Assembly: GCA_023460955.1 (NCBI GenBank) | Contig: JAEWOH010000004.1 | Location: 1-61,068 of the forward strand | DNA from: Bacillota bacterium | GTDB lineage: Bacteria; Bacillota; Clostridia; Acetivibrionales; DSM-1351 | DNA: 61,068 nt | Reading direction: 5' to 3' | Shown here: in pieces, positions 17,810 to 27,338 of the stretch | Layout of the letters: every line of letters begins with the position of its first letter | How positions within the stretch are numbered: position 1 is the first letter of the stretch | Made by a program: the position numbers and the translations under genes | Notes under the pieces: generated by a model | Told to the model about the DNA's origin: nothing | Database searches by the model: none | The model's input: the letters and a program-made list of their open reading frames with translations, nothing else

Positions 17810-19798
17810 TTATTTAGCAATAACTGCCTTTGCCTTTGCAACTATGTTTTCAGCAGTGAAGCCATAGTGCTTGAACAGAAGGTCTGCAGGACCTGAAGCA
17901 CCGAAGGTATCAATAGAAACAACTTCGCCCTTTAAGCCTACATACTTGTGCCATCCAAAGGATGTAGCAGCTTCAACTGCAACTCTGTTAGCTACTGATG
18001 ATGGCAATACGCTTTCCTTGTACTCAGCTGATTGTCTGTCGAACAATTCCATTGAAGGCATACTTACTACTCTTGCGTCAATTCCTTCAGCCTGAAGCTG
18101 CTTTCCTGCTTCAAGAGCCTGGTGAACTTCTGAACCTGAAGCTATAAGAATAACCTGAGGAGCTGCATTCTTTGAATCCAACAAGATGTAAGCACCCTTT
18201 AACGCAACTTTTCCGTCGATATCAAGTACAGGTAGATTCTGTCTTGTTAAAACGAGACAAGTTGGTGAGGATGGATTAGTAACAGCTGTAAACCAACCTG
18301 CAGCAGTTTCATTTGCATCAGCAGGTCTGAAATCAATGAAGTTTGGTATACTTCTGATTGCAGCAAGCTGTTCGATTGGCTGGTGAGTAGGTCCATCTTC
18401 TCCAACACCTATACTGTCATGTGTCATAACGTAAGTTACAGGAGTATTCATTAAAGCTGAAAGTCTCATAGCACCCTTCATGTAATCAGTAAATACGAAG
18501 AAGGTTGAGCAGTACATTTTCAAACCACCATAAATAGCCATAGCGTTTGCAATTGCACCCATACCATGTTCTCTTACTCCAAAGTGGAGGTTTCTGCCGC
18601 TATAATCTTCAGCAGAGAAATCACCCATATTATTCATGTAAGTCTTGTTTGAAGGAGCAAGGTCAGCTGATCCTCCAACAAAGTTTGGAAGCTTCTTAGC
18701 AAGGTAGTTAATGATGTTACCGGATATAGCTCTTGTAGCATTTGGCTTGCTGTCGAATTTCCAGAAGTCAGCATCATTTAACAGAAGGTCAGTGTAATCG
18801 CTCTTCTGCCACATATCCCACTCTTTAGCAAGTCCAGGGTATTCTGCTGCATACTTCTTGAACATTTCATTCCAAGCTGCTTCAGCCTTAATTCCTTCTT
18901 CAACAAAATTCTTTCTAAAGCCGTCAACTTCTTCATTTACATTGAAGCAGTCATCCTTGCACATTCCAAGATTTTCTTTAGTCTTTGCAAGATTTTCTTC
19001 ACCGAGAGGTTCGCCGTGAACTGAATGGCTTCCTGCTTTAGGTGAACCGAAACCGATCTGTGTATTAACAATTATTATTGAAGGCTTTTCAGTTTCTGCT
19101 TTAGCTTTTTCTATTGCAGCACTGATATCCTCAACACTGTTTCCGTCCTCAACCTTGAGTACCTGCCAGCCGTAAGCATCGAAACGTTTAGCAACATCTT
19201 CTCTGAAGGCTATGCTTGTATCTCCTTCAATAGTAATCTTATTGCTATCATATAAAAGAACTAATTTTCCGAGTTTTAAGGTTCCTGCAAGTGATGCAGC
19301 TTCTGATGCCACACCTTCCATGAGACAGCCGTCACCTGATAATACATAAGTATAGTTATCAACAACGTTGTAACCATCCTTGTTGAATTTAGCAGCCATT
19401 AATCTTTCTGCCATTGCAAAACCAACACCGTTTGCAACACCCTGACCGAGTGGTCCTGTAGTTATTTCAACTCCTTGAGTATGACCGTACTCTGGATGTC
19501 CGGGAGTTTTGCTGCCGAACTGTCTGAAGTTTTTCAGGTCATCAACAGATACATCGTATCCGAAAACGTGGAGCAGTGAATATAACATTGCTGAACCATG
19601 TCCTGCTGATAATACGAATCTGTCCCTACCTGCCCATTTTGGGTTCTTTGGGTTATGCTTCATATGTTTTGCCCAAACGGAATACGCAATTGGCGCCGCA
19701 CCGAGTGGCAGACCTGGATGTCCTGAATTTGCTTTTTGTACTGCTTCTGCAGCTAAAATTCTAATAGTATTTACGCATGCTGTGTCTAACTTACTCAT
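17810..19798 (-). CDS. tkt: Transketolase
   Basis: A full-length 662-residue transketolase of the pentose phosphate pathway. It moves two-carbon units between ketose and aldose phosphates with thiamine diphosphate. Seen are the N-terminal NSGHPGLPLGAAP, the TPP motif starting GDGCLMEG (about 155), the central GGSADLAPSN, the GVREHGMGAIANAMA loop, and MTHDSIGVGEDGPTHQPIEQ in the pyrimidine-binding domain. GGGGAGGACTTAG precedes the ATG. Monocistronic. The 327-base gap upstream to 20125 holds no gene. Confidence 0.95.
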   Translation of the reverse strand: MSKLDTACVNTIRILAAEAVQKANSGHPGLPLGAAPIAYSVWAKHMKHNPKNPKWAGRDRFVLSAGHGSAMLYSLLHVFGYDVSVDDLKNFRQFGSKTPGHPEYGHTQGVEITTGPLGQGVANGVGFAMAERLMAAKFNKDGYNVVDNYTYVLSGDGCLMEGVASEAASLAGTLKLGKLVLLYDSNKITIEGDTSIAFREDVAKRFDAYGWQVLKVEDGNSVEDISAAIEKAKAETEKPSIIIVNTQIGFGSPKAGSHSVHGEPLGEENLAKTKENLGMCKDDCFNVNEEVDGFRKNFVEEGIKAEAAWNEMFKKYAAEYPGLAKEWDMWQKSDYTDLLLNDADFWKFDSKPNATRAISGNIINYLAKKLPNFVGGSADLAPSNKTYMNNMGDFSAEDYSGRNLHFGVREHGMGAIANAMAIYGGLKMYCSTFFVFTDYMKGAMRLSALMNTPVTYVMTHDSIGVGEDGPTHQPIEQLAAIRSIPNFIDFRPADANETAAGWFTAVTNPSSPTCLVLTRQNLPVLDIDGKVALKGAYILLDSKNAAPQVILIASGSEVHQALEAGKQLQAEGIDARVVSMPSMELFDRQSAEYKESVLPSSVANRVAVEAATSFGWHKYVGLKGEVVSIDTFGASGPADLLFKHYGFTAENIVAKAKAVIAK

Positions 19799-20063
19799 TA
19801 ACTAAGTCCTCCCCAATAATCTATTTTTATAACGTGTAGAATCAAAAGACGTTATAATTATCAATAGTAAATTGTTTTAAAAAAGTTTTTATATAACTTT
19901 AAACAACTAATATATTAACACAAACACAAGCAAAAAATAAATATAAAATAGTTACTTGTTAAAAAAATAGCCAATAATTCTAAAATATACTTGGAAATGT
20001 GCTAAATAATACTTTCCAAAACAGTTTTTGCCAGACAAGCTGTAATTATTCTTAATATATTAT

Positions 20064-20095
20064 TTATAATACCATGAAAAATTTTGGTATAATAA
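20064..20095. promoter_or_regulatory. Imperfect inverted repeat over the metal-transporter promoter
   Basis: TTATaATACC (20064-20073) and GGTATaATAA (20086-20095) are near-complementary around 12 bases. The right arm includes a TATAAT-like -10. It may be a metal-regulator operator but does not match a Fur/Zur consensus. The rest of 19799-20125 is AT-rich with nothing else visible. Confidence 0.4.
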
Positions 20096-20125
20096 TTAAA
20101 TAGGTTTTTTGAAAGGAAAAATATA

Positions 20126-20923
20126 ATGGACGAATCAAATGTCAGACACAGAGAAAACTGTGATTTAAATAAAAAGTGCTCAGGTTATTGTTGCACCCAA
20201 ATTAAAGACTTTTCTGTTAAAATTGGAAAAACTGAAATTTTGCACAATGTTAATCTGCATTTACACTGTGGGGAGCTCACCGCAGTGATAGGACCCAACG
20301 GTGCAGGTAAGAGTACCCTATTAAAGTCAATATTGGGGGAAATAAAGCACGAGGGGACAATTATATTTGCAGGCTCAGGCGGTGAGACATCAATAAAACC
20401 AAAGGTTGGCTATGTACCTCAGCAGCTGGAATTTGATACTGCGGCTCCTGTTAGTGTTAAGGATTTATTCACAGCATGCATGAGCAGGAAACCTGCCTTC
20501 GGCAGGACCTCCAAGCACACGACAAAATGGATTACAGACTGTCTTTCACGGGTTCAGGGTCAGGGGTTAATAGATAAAAGACTTGGAGCGTTGTCAGGCG
20601 GAGAGCTTCAAAGAGTATTACTGGCACTTGCATTGGAACCTGTCCCGCAGCTGCTGCTCATGGACGAACCGGTTTCCGGCGTTGATAGAAAAGGACTCGA
20701 GGTTTTCTATGAAATAGTGTCTCAGATTAAGCAACAGTATGATCTTACAATTATACTTGTATCACATGATCTTGATCTTGTAAAAAAGCATGCCGACCGC
20801 GTTGTACTGTTGAATAAGACAGTAGTATTAAACGACAAACCCGAAAAAGTATATAGTAATAAGAAGTTACATGAAACCTTCGGCCTTTCGGGTATGATCA
20901 GCAGTGATGAAAGTGAGGGATAA
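20126..20923 (+). CDS. Metal (zinc/manganese) ABC transporter ATP-binding protein
   Basis: A 265-residue ATPase of the ZnuC/MntB type: Walker A GPNGAGKST (about 56-64), Q-loop GYVPQQ, signature LSGGELQRV, Walker B LLLMDEPVSGVD, H-loop VSHD. The unusual part is a 26-residue N-terminal extension with four cysteines, CDLNKKCSGYCC, before the ABC domain, which could bind metal. The next gene is the permease 5 bases downstream. No substrate-binding protein gene is nearby. GAAAGGAAAA precedes the ATG. Zinc versus manganese cannot be told from sequence. Confidence 0.85.
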   Translation: MDESNVRHRENCDLNKKCSGYCCTQIKDFSVKIGKTEILHNVNLHLHCGELTAVIGPNGAGKSTLLKSILGEIKHEGTIIFAGSGGETSIKPKVGYVPQQLEFDTAAPVSVKDLFTACMSRKPAFGRTSKHTTKWITDCLSRVQGQGLIDKRLGALSGGELQRVLLALALEPVPQLLLMDEPVSGVDRKGLEVFYEIVSQIKQQYDLTIILVSHDLDLVKKHADRVVLLNKTVVLNDKPEKVYSNKKLHETFGLSGMISSDESEG

Positions 20924-20928
20924 AATTC

Positions 20929-21762
20929 TTGGAGCATATATATAATTTATTAAATGTTATTCTGCCTTTTGAATGGCTCGGTTACGATTTTATGAAAAAT
21001 GCACTGCTGGCGGTATTGTTGTTTACACCCATATTCGGCATATTAGGAACTATTATCGTCAACAACAGGATGGCATTTTTCTCAGACGCTCTTGGCCACG
21101 GGGCTTTTACAGGAATAGCCATAGGTAGCGTTATTGGCTTTGTTCAGCCCATATGGTCTGCTATATTATTTTCAATTGGTTTTTCAGTCTTAATTACTAT
21201 TATAAAAAACAAGACAAGAACCTCAACGGACACCGTTATAGGAGTGTTCTCTTCGGTGGCAATAGCTGTGGGACTAATCCTTGTAACCTCCGGCAGTCTA
21301 GATTATAAATCCTACCTTGTTGGTGATCTGCTAAGCATAAGTTCGAGAGAAATAGTTGCACTTCTGATTCTAGCCATAGTTGTTATTACCTTATGGATTA
21401 TTTTCTATAACAAAGTATTACTGGTAAGCGTTAATATATCTCTTGCGAAAAGCCGCGGAGTAAATACTATTTTTGTTGAACTTGCATATACAGCGTTTAT
21501 TGCAGTAGCTGTGACCATTTCCATACCCTTGGTGGGACTGCTCTTGATTAACTCCTTACTTGTACTACCGGCAGCAGCTGCTCGGAATGTATCGGTAAAT
21601 GTGCGCAGATATAACATTGTAGCCATTTTGATTTCAATAGTATCCGGATTATCCGGATTGATATTATCTTACTACTTTGATACGGCCACAGGCCCTACAA
21701 TAGTCGTTATCTCCGCATTAATATATTTTATAACTCTTTCTTTAAGAAAAAGGTTTGCATAG
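20929..21762 (+). CDS. Metal ABC transporter permease (ZnuB/ABC-3 family)
   Basis: A 277-residue permease with about eight membrane helices. Markers of the ABC-3 family are AFFSDALGHGAFTGIAIG near residue 50 and KSRGVNTIFVEL in the coupling loop. The reading frame starts at a TTG (20929) with GTGAGGGA about nine bases upstream. It would form the metal channel with the preceding ATPase; a solute-binding protein must be encoded elsewhere. Confidence 0.85.
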   Translation: MEHIYNLLNVILPFEWLGYDFMKNALLAVLLFTPIFGILGTIIVNNRMAFFSDALGHGAFTGIAIGSVIGFVQPIWSAILFSIGFSVLITIIKNKTRTSTDTVIGVFSSVAIAVGLILVTSGSLDYKSYLVGDLLSISSREIVALLILAIVVITLWIIFYNKVLLVSVNISLAKSRGVNTIFVELAYTAFIAVAVTISIPLVGLLLINSLLVLPAAAARNVSVNVRRYNIVAILISIVSGLSGLILSYYFDTATGPTIVVISALIYFITLSLRKRFA

Positions 21763-21793
21763 TAAAAAAAAAAAGACTGGCAAAATGCCAGTC
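21763..21793 (-). terminator. Intrinsic terminator of the GH94 gene
   Basis: On the minus strand GACTGGCA-TTT-TGCCAGTC is followed by more than ten T. It may also stop transcription from the permease gene. Confidence 0.85.
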
Positions 21794-21807
21794 AGCCGGT
21801 AAAAGAT

Positions 21808-24249
21808 TTATCCCATAACTACCAATATTTCATTCTTGTCACTGAGCTGGTCAAAGGCTATATAGCAGCCTTCAACGGTGTTTCCGTTAACAACCATGTA
21901 TTTGACTCCTTTTTCCACACTTGCAGTATTGTCAACCTTGATATCAAGCATTTTTCCCCGGAAATTCTTCTTCATACTGAAGGCCTTCCAAGAGGAAGGG
22001 ATACATGGATTGATATTAATCCCATCGTACTGCGGTTGGAGCCCGAGGATTCCGTTAACAACCGAAACCATAACAGTTGAAGCGGTGCCGGTAAGCCAAT
22101 GCACATGCGAACGTCCGTGATTCAAGGTGTCGATGCCTTCGGTTGCCTGACCGTGGACGTAGGGCTCCAGTACTCTTATTTCAGCCTGCTCATTCATGGC
22201 AGCAGGGTTAATTTCATTAAAATACTCAAAAGCTCTGTTTCCGTTTCCAATAATAGTTTCTGCAAGAATGAGCCAACCCTGTGGCTGCGAGAATATACCC
22301 GCATTTTCCTTCGTGCATTCATTGAAAAGCACCATTCTCGCAACAGGCAGCCCGAATTTTTTAAAGGCAGGATAGAAGAGCATTGCACCAAACCTTGTAT
22401 TGAGCTTGCTGTATACCTGATCTAAAGCAACACGAGCTCTTTCACCTGTAGCTGCGCCGCTTATAACAGCCCAGGTCTGAGGGTTAAGCCAGATATTGGC
22501 TTCTTCGTTGTTTTTAGAGCCTATTGTATAGCCACCTTCTGTAAAGCCACGTACGTATTGGCTTCCCTCCCACGCATAGGTATCAAAAGCGGCGCTTAAT
22601 CTTTCCATGTGCTGATCTGCCCATTCCATATCGGCAGGAATACCCTTTTTGGATGCAAAATCTTTAAAAATAGCCAGAGCATAATACAATTGGAAGGCAA
22701 CAAACATGGATTCCCCTTTTGAACCCAATCTCAGGCAGTCGTTCCAATCGGCAAAGAGGCCGGCAGGGAACCCGTGACAACCTTGTCTGTCCAAATTAAA
22801 CTGAATTGCCTGCTTAAGATGAGCATATACACTAGCAGATCCCTTGTCTGCGAAGGGAATAACTTCATCTATAAAGCTCCATTCGCCACTTTCCTTTATA
22901 TATGTAATAGTAGTTGGAAACAGCCATAGGGCATCATCTGCGCGATAGAAGGATTGCCCCGTTCTCTTTGCATATTCTGACTCATCAGGAGTTTCCACCG
23001 TACCGGGTTTGTGATCAAACTTGACAAGGGGCAAACCTCCGCCGTTGGACAGCTGTGCCGACAACATTAGTGACAGCCGTTCTCTTGCCAGATTGCAATC
23101 GAGGTGTATTATTCCCTGGATGTCCTGTACAGTATCACGATAACCGAGACCGTTTCTAAGTCCCACATACTGGAAGGAGGCGGCTCTGGACCAAAGGAAC
23201 GTTATAAAGCATTGATATGAATTCCAAACATTGACCATATTATCAAAGTTATCATCGGGCGTTTCAATCTGTAAGTTTTCAAGTCTCGAATGCCATAGAG
23301 CTTTCAACTCCAAAAGCTGCTGCCCCACAAGCTCTGAATTTACAGTAGCTCCGGATTTGTATAAGTTCATAACGTTTTTTGCTACATCCTCATTGCCAGA
23401 ACCCAATAGGAAAAGCATTTCCTTCTCCTCACCAGGCTTCAGGGAAATATCAATTTGAAGAGCTCCGCAGGAATTACAGTTGTACGCCGGAGTGTTTGAG
23501 CATTTACCCTTTTCAACAGCAATGGGGTTGCCATAGTTTCTGTAATTTCCCAAAAAGGCATCCCTTTCACCATCGAAGGCTGAGACATCAGCACCTACAA
23601 CACCAAAGAATCTGCAACTGGGGTCTCCCATGACATCACAGCTTCCCTCTACATCAGCTGATGCCTCACTGCCGTTTTCATTTATAACCTGGAGTATGTG
23701 GTCTCCCTTAAAATATGTTTTATTAATAAATTGAGAGTATTGCAAATTTACAGAATCATTCTCATAGTGATCGTGGTTTGTAAATTCAACCATTCCATAT
23801 ACGGACAGCTTCTTTTCTGTTGAACCTGTGTTCTTTATCTTGAAATTCCAGATTTCGTAATATTTGTCCAATGGAACAAAGTAGGTAGTGGACGTTTCAA
23901 TATCTCTATAAAGAGATTTAATCTCAGTATAGGCCGTACCATGACGGCATTCACTTTTATATGTATCAAGAGGCTTACAGACAGGCTGCCAGGAACCCGA
24001 CCAATAATCACCATCGGAATTATCACGAATATAAATAAATCTTCCGGGCTGATCGTTGGACTTTGAATTAAGTCTGAATCTGATTATTCTCCCTGAAGCC
24101 CCTGATTTTACAAAACTGTATCCTGTAGCGTTATTGGAGATAATAGCACCGTATTCTACCGAACCCAGATAATTACACCAGGGGGCCGGAGTATCCGGGC
24201 GTGTTATGACATATTCCTTATTAATTTCATCAAATTGACCAAACCTCAT
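21808..24249 (-). CDS. GH94 glycoside phosphorylase (cellobiose phosphorylase-like)
   Basis: About 813 residues, the usual length for GH94. It begins MRFGQFDEINKEYVITRPDT, closely like cellobiose phosphorylases, and GGAGGTG precedes this ATG. A longer frame starting 87 bases earlier lacks an RBS. The general-acid aspartate lies in ADWNDCLRLG (about residue 500); the C-terminal GTASTVMVSVVNGILGL and VHWLTG are phosphate-site regions. These enzymes split a beta-linked disaccharide with phosphate to give a glucose-1-phosphate. The segment YWSGSWQPVCKPLDTY is also like laminaribiose-type relatives, so cellobiose is not certain. No signal peptide: cytoplasmic. Neighbouring GH3, CE7 and glg genes fit a glucose-phosphate economy. 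Confidence 0.85.
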   Translation of the reverse strand: MRFGQFDEINKEYVITRPDTPAPWCNYLGSVEYGAIISNNATGYSFVKSGASGRIIRFRLNSKSNDQPGRFIYIRDNSDGDYWSGSWQPVCKPLDTYKSECRHGTAYTEIKSLYRDIETSTTYFVPLDKYYEIWNFKIKNTGSTEKKLSVYGMVEFTNHDHYENDSVNLQYSQFINKTYFKGDHILQVINENGSEASADVEGSCDVMGDPSCRFFGVVGADVSAFDGERDAFLGNYRNYGNPIAVEKGKCSNTPAYNCNSCGALQIDISLKPGEEKEMLFLLGSGNEDVAKNVMNLYKSGATVNSELVGQQLLELKALWHSRLENLQIETPDDNFDNMVNVWNSYQCFITFLWSRAASFQYVGLRNGLGYRDTVQDIQGIIHLDCNLARERLSLMLSAQLSNGGGLPLVKFDHKPGTVETPDESEYAKRTGQSFYRADDALWLFPTTITYIKESGEWSFIDEVIPFADKGSASVYAHLKQAIQFNLDRQGCHGFPAGLFADWNDCLRLGSKGESMFVAFQLYYALAIFKDFASKKGIPADMEWADQHMERLSAAFDTYAWEGSQYVRGFTEGGYTIGSKNNEEANIWLNPQTWAVISGAATGERARVALDQVYSKLNTRFGAMLFYPAFKKFGLPVARMVLFNECTKENAGIFSQPQGWLILAETIIGNGNRAFEYFNEINPAAMNEQAEIRVLEPYVHGQATEGIDTLNHGRSHVHWLTGTASTVMVSVVNGILGLQPQYDGININPCIPSSWKAFSMKKNFRGKMLDIKVDNTASVEKGVKYMVVNGNTVEGCYIAFDQLSDKNEILVVMG

Positions 24250-24527
24250 AAAAACAGCACCTCCAGGCTGTGAAACCGTGTTTACAAACAGAAAAAATAA
24301 TAAAAAGCACAAGCTAATGAGGAAATAATACCACAATTAATATAAAATCTCTATAACTTTTTAGGATAAATTTATAGAAAATCCCAAAAAAAATTGTTAT
24401 TCACTTGATAAGTATACAATAAATGGTAATATAAATATGTAAATAAATTGTAAGTTAGTGTTGCTGTTTTTAGTCTTATTATAAAAAAAATTGTCTAATT
24501 TGAAATTAGAGGATGGGAGAAAGTGGC

Positions 24528-26003
24528 ATGAACGATAATAAAGTAAAACATCTGACGAATAAAGTAGTGTTAATTATCAACTCCATTCTGAGCATATTCC
24601 TCGTAGTTGGATATACTGTGGAGTATTTTAAAGGAACCAGGTCATTACAGTACATCGCTTTTTTTGTAATTATAGTTATAGTTCCTATAACAATAGCTGT
24701 GATCACCTATTATAGGAATAAACAAAGCGATATGATGAAATATATTACACTGGTAGGGTATTTGATAATTTATACCATAGCCCTTACTACGTCAACTTCA
24801 GCGTTATCATTTGTTTACATATTTCCAATAATACTGATGTATATGCTGTATTTTAATCTAAAGCTGACATTATACAGCTACTTATATATTTTCCTCCTGA
24901 ATGTGGGGGTTATAGGGTATAAGTTTATATCCGGAGCAGTTACTGTTAAAAATTCAACCGACCTGACAATTCAGTTTGCAGCTATAACTCTTTTCGGATT
25001 TGCAATTATCATCGCAACTCAAATATCAAATTTATTCAATTATACAAAGATAAATAGTATAAAAAGTCAGCAGGAGAAACAGCAAGAAATTCTTACAAAT
25101 ATACTTAAAGATGCTGAAATAATGGGCTCTAACGCTAAAGAACTTCAGGCCTTTATGGCTAAATTCAGTTTATCAATGAAGCAGGTAACCAGTGCTATTG
25201 ATGAAATCTCAAAGGGAGCTCAGGAAACTTCTGAAAATATGACACAGCAGGCAATATATTCTGAAAAAATCAGTGAGCTTATTGACATTACCTCTAAGCT
25301 TTCGAAACAGATGGGAGTACTGTCAAAGAGTTCGTCTGAGGATGTTGAAAAGGGAATAGATATTGTGAATCAGCTGAATAATAAAGCGATAATTGTGAAT
25401 GAGCAAAGTGAGAGGGTCGAGGAATTGATTCATGAGCTTAAAGATAAAACACTAGAAATACTGGGAATTACGTCTATTATATCAGGTATAAGTGCCCAGA
25501 CAAACCTTCTTTCCTTAAACGCATCGATAGAAGCAGCCCGGGCAGGGGAGAGCGGTAAGGGCTTTGCGGTGGTTGCAGATGAAATAAGGCAGCTGGCCGA
25601 CCAGAGTAAAGAATCATCGGCTAAAATATCAGCAATAATAAACGACTTAAATACAAAAGTTATAGAGTGTTTTGGAGAGATTGAAAATGCAAAAGCAGCA
25701 AATACAGAACAAAATGAATGTATCAGAAATACAAAAGCAGTTTATGACAATATAAGCAAAAATACAAATCAGCTCTTTGAAAACATTGAAGAGGTTAGTT
25801 ATAAGATAGGCACTATTGTTGATTCAAATAATCAGATTAAAGAGAGCATAAACAGGATTGCCGCCGTAAGTCAGCAGACGGCAGCCGGTACTGAAGAGGC
25901 AAACGCCATGGCATATGATAATCTTAACAGCGCAGGAGAACTTGTAAAGAAAATAAATGAAATAATTGAAACTGCTGAGGAAATGAAAAAATATGCTATT
26001 TAG
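24528..26003 (+). CDS. Methyl-accepting chemotaxis-type receptor without a periplasmic sensor
   Basis: About 491 residues. The N-terminal 185 residues contain six hydrophobic helices with very short loops and no HAMP domain. The rest is an MCP signalling coiled coil with the hairpin tip SAQTNLLSLNASIEAARAG. It may sense membrane state or small hydrophobic ligands and relay to CheA/CheW. The ATG at 24528 has GGGAG eight bases upstream; an earlier ATG lacks spacing. Monocistronic, no che genes nearby. Confidence 0.85.
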   Translation: MNDNKVKHLTNKVVLIINSILSIFLVVGYTVEYFKGTRSLQYIAFFVIIVIVPITIAVITYYRNKQSDMMKYITLVGYLIIYTIALTTSTSALSFVYIFPIILMYMLYFNLKLTLYSYLYIFLLNVGVIGYKFISGAVTVKNSTDLTIQFAAITLFGFAIIIATQISNLFNYTKINSIKSQQEKQQEILTNILKDAEIMGSNAKELQAFMAKFSLSMKQVTSAIDEISKGAQETSENMTQQAIYSEKISELIDITSKLSKQMGVLSKSSSEDVEKGIDIVNQLNNKAIIVNEQSERVEELIHELKDKTLEILGITSIISGISAQTNLLSLNASIEAARAGESGKGFAVVADEIRQLADQSKESSAKISAIINDLNTKVIECFGEIENAKAANTEQNECIRNTKAVYDNISKNTNQLFENIEEVSYKIGTIVDSNNQIKESINRIAAVSQQTAAGTEEANAMAYDNLNSAGELVKKINEIIETAEEMKKYAI

Positions 26004-26024
26004 TAATTAATTTATTCATATATT

Positions 26025-26058
26025 TAAAACGGATTGTCCGCGGGGACAATCCGTTTTT
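26025..26058. terminator. Bidirectional terminator between the MCP and CE7 genes
   Basis: AAAACGGATTGTCC and GGACAATCCGTTTT form a 14-bp stem; T tract on the plus strand. Confidence 0.9.
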
Positions 26059-26119
26059 GTTATGTAAGCCAAAAACAAACGGCATTAATGAAATTTGTTG
26101 GTAAGGAGTCCATCCACTA

Positions 26120-27082
26120 CTAGTCCTGAAGATATTTCATCAGAGTCTTTAGTTTGGGGACTACAGCTCCGGGAAGATATTCATGACCAAAATATCTGTA
26201 TACCGCAATTTCTTTGGAACAGGTTAAGTGGTTATACGCTGAGAAAACTGTAGAAGGTGGAGTAATATCGTCAACAAGGCCTGAGCTTACCCACGTATGG
26301 CACTTAATTCTTGGAGCCAGATTCATTACGTCAAAATAAGATAATGTTTTTTTAGCCTGTTCCTCTATTTCAGGGGCAGGATTTCTTCTCATGAATTCAT
26401 TCAATTCATTATAAGGACCGTTGGGTGTAACGTCGATAGCACGATTGAAGTTTGAGAGGTAAGGATAATCCGCCACTGCTACAACAGGTATATCACTAAG
26501 TGCCGCCGCTGCCAGTGTCAGACCGCCTCCCTGGCTTCCTCCGTGAACACCTATCCTTTTGGAATCAACATTCTCAATGGCGGCCAGCACTTCAAGGGCA
26601 CGGACAGCATCCAGATAAACAGCCCTATAATAGTATTCCTTGGGGTCGAGTATTCCCTTGGTCATCCAGCCGGATACCCCACCTGTGGATGAGGCAACAT
26701 TATCACTGCTTTGCCCCTGCTGTCCGCGAACAAGCATCTGAAAAGCAGCATAACCGTGCAATGCCCAATTTACTGTGTCTACAATGTTTCCATTCATTGC
26801 CCAGTTATATCCGTGATAAAGCATTAAGCCAGGGTGTGGGCCCTCTTTGTCAGGAACGGCAAAAAAACCCTGTATGTTAGCATTATTGTAGCCCAGGAAA
26901 TTAAGAGTATATACCTTAACACCTTTAACCGGATAGTCATAAGGTTCTAATGAATACTTAACCGGGATCTCAGAAAGTTCCTTAAGTGAGTTGCTCCAGA
27001 ATTGGTCAAAATCAGGTTGTTTGGTAAGTTCCGGTTTATATTTTTTTAACTGCTCAAGGGGTAAATCATAAGGTTGAAGCAT
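26120..27082 (-). CDS. CE7 acetylxylan esterase / cephalosporin C deacetylase
   Basis: A 320-residue alpha/beta hydrolase of carbohydrate esterase family 7, the normal length. The nucleophile elbow HGGSQGG (Ser about 183), the acid Asp in SSGLVDDITPP, and the His in YFGHEY (about 301) form the triad. The family's RGQxGQSSD motif is present as LVRGQQGQSSD. It removes acetyl groups from short xylo-oligosaccharides or other acetylated sugars; no signal peptide, so cytoplasmic. AAGGAGAT precedes the ATG. It is divergent from the GH3 gene, with 256 bases between. Confidence 0.92.
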   Translation of the reverse strand: MLQPYDLPLEQLKKYKPELTKQPDFDQFWSNSLKELSEIPVKYSLEPYDYPVKGVKVYTLNFLGYNNANIQGFFAVPDKEGPHPGLMLYHGYNWAMNGNIVDTVNWALHGYAAFQMLVRGQQGQSSDNVASSTGGVSGWMTKGILDPKEYYYRAVYLDAVRALEVLAAIENVDSKRIGVHGGSQGGGLTLAAAALSDIPVVAVADYPYLSNFNRAIDVTPNGPYNELNEFMRRNPAPEIEEQAKKTLSYFDVMNLAPRIKCHTWVSSGLVDDITPPSTVFSAYNHLTCSKEIAVYRYFGHEYLPGAVVPKLKTLMKYLQD

Positions 27083-27338
27083 AATTTTTTATCTCCTTAA
27101 ATTATTTATAGTCATATACCAATAATCTAATTATATCGCTGTGGACTTATGCGGACAAGTTATACGGAACAAAAAAACATCATGTCTATGTAGTCAGAGA
27201 TATTCCAACACCATTCTAATTTGTAAATATTGCTAATATTATGAAAATTATATACTATATTAAGAGGTAATTTTTTTAAGTCCAAATTAATCTGGAGCAC
27301 AACTAAACGCGAGTGCAAATTTTAAGGAGGCTAAACTG

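Noticed and set aside
20041..20125. Fur/Zur box upstream of the metal transporter
   Set aside because: The inverted repeat does not fit the Fur-family consensus; recorded only as an unassigned repeat.
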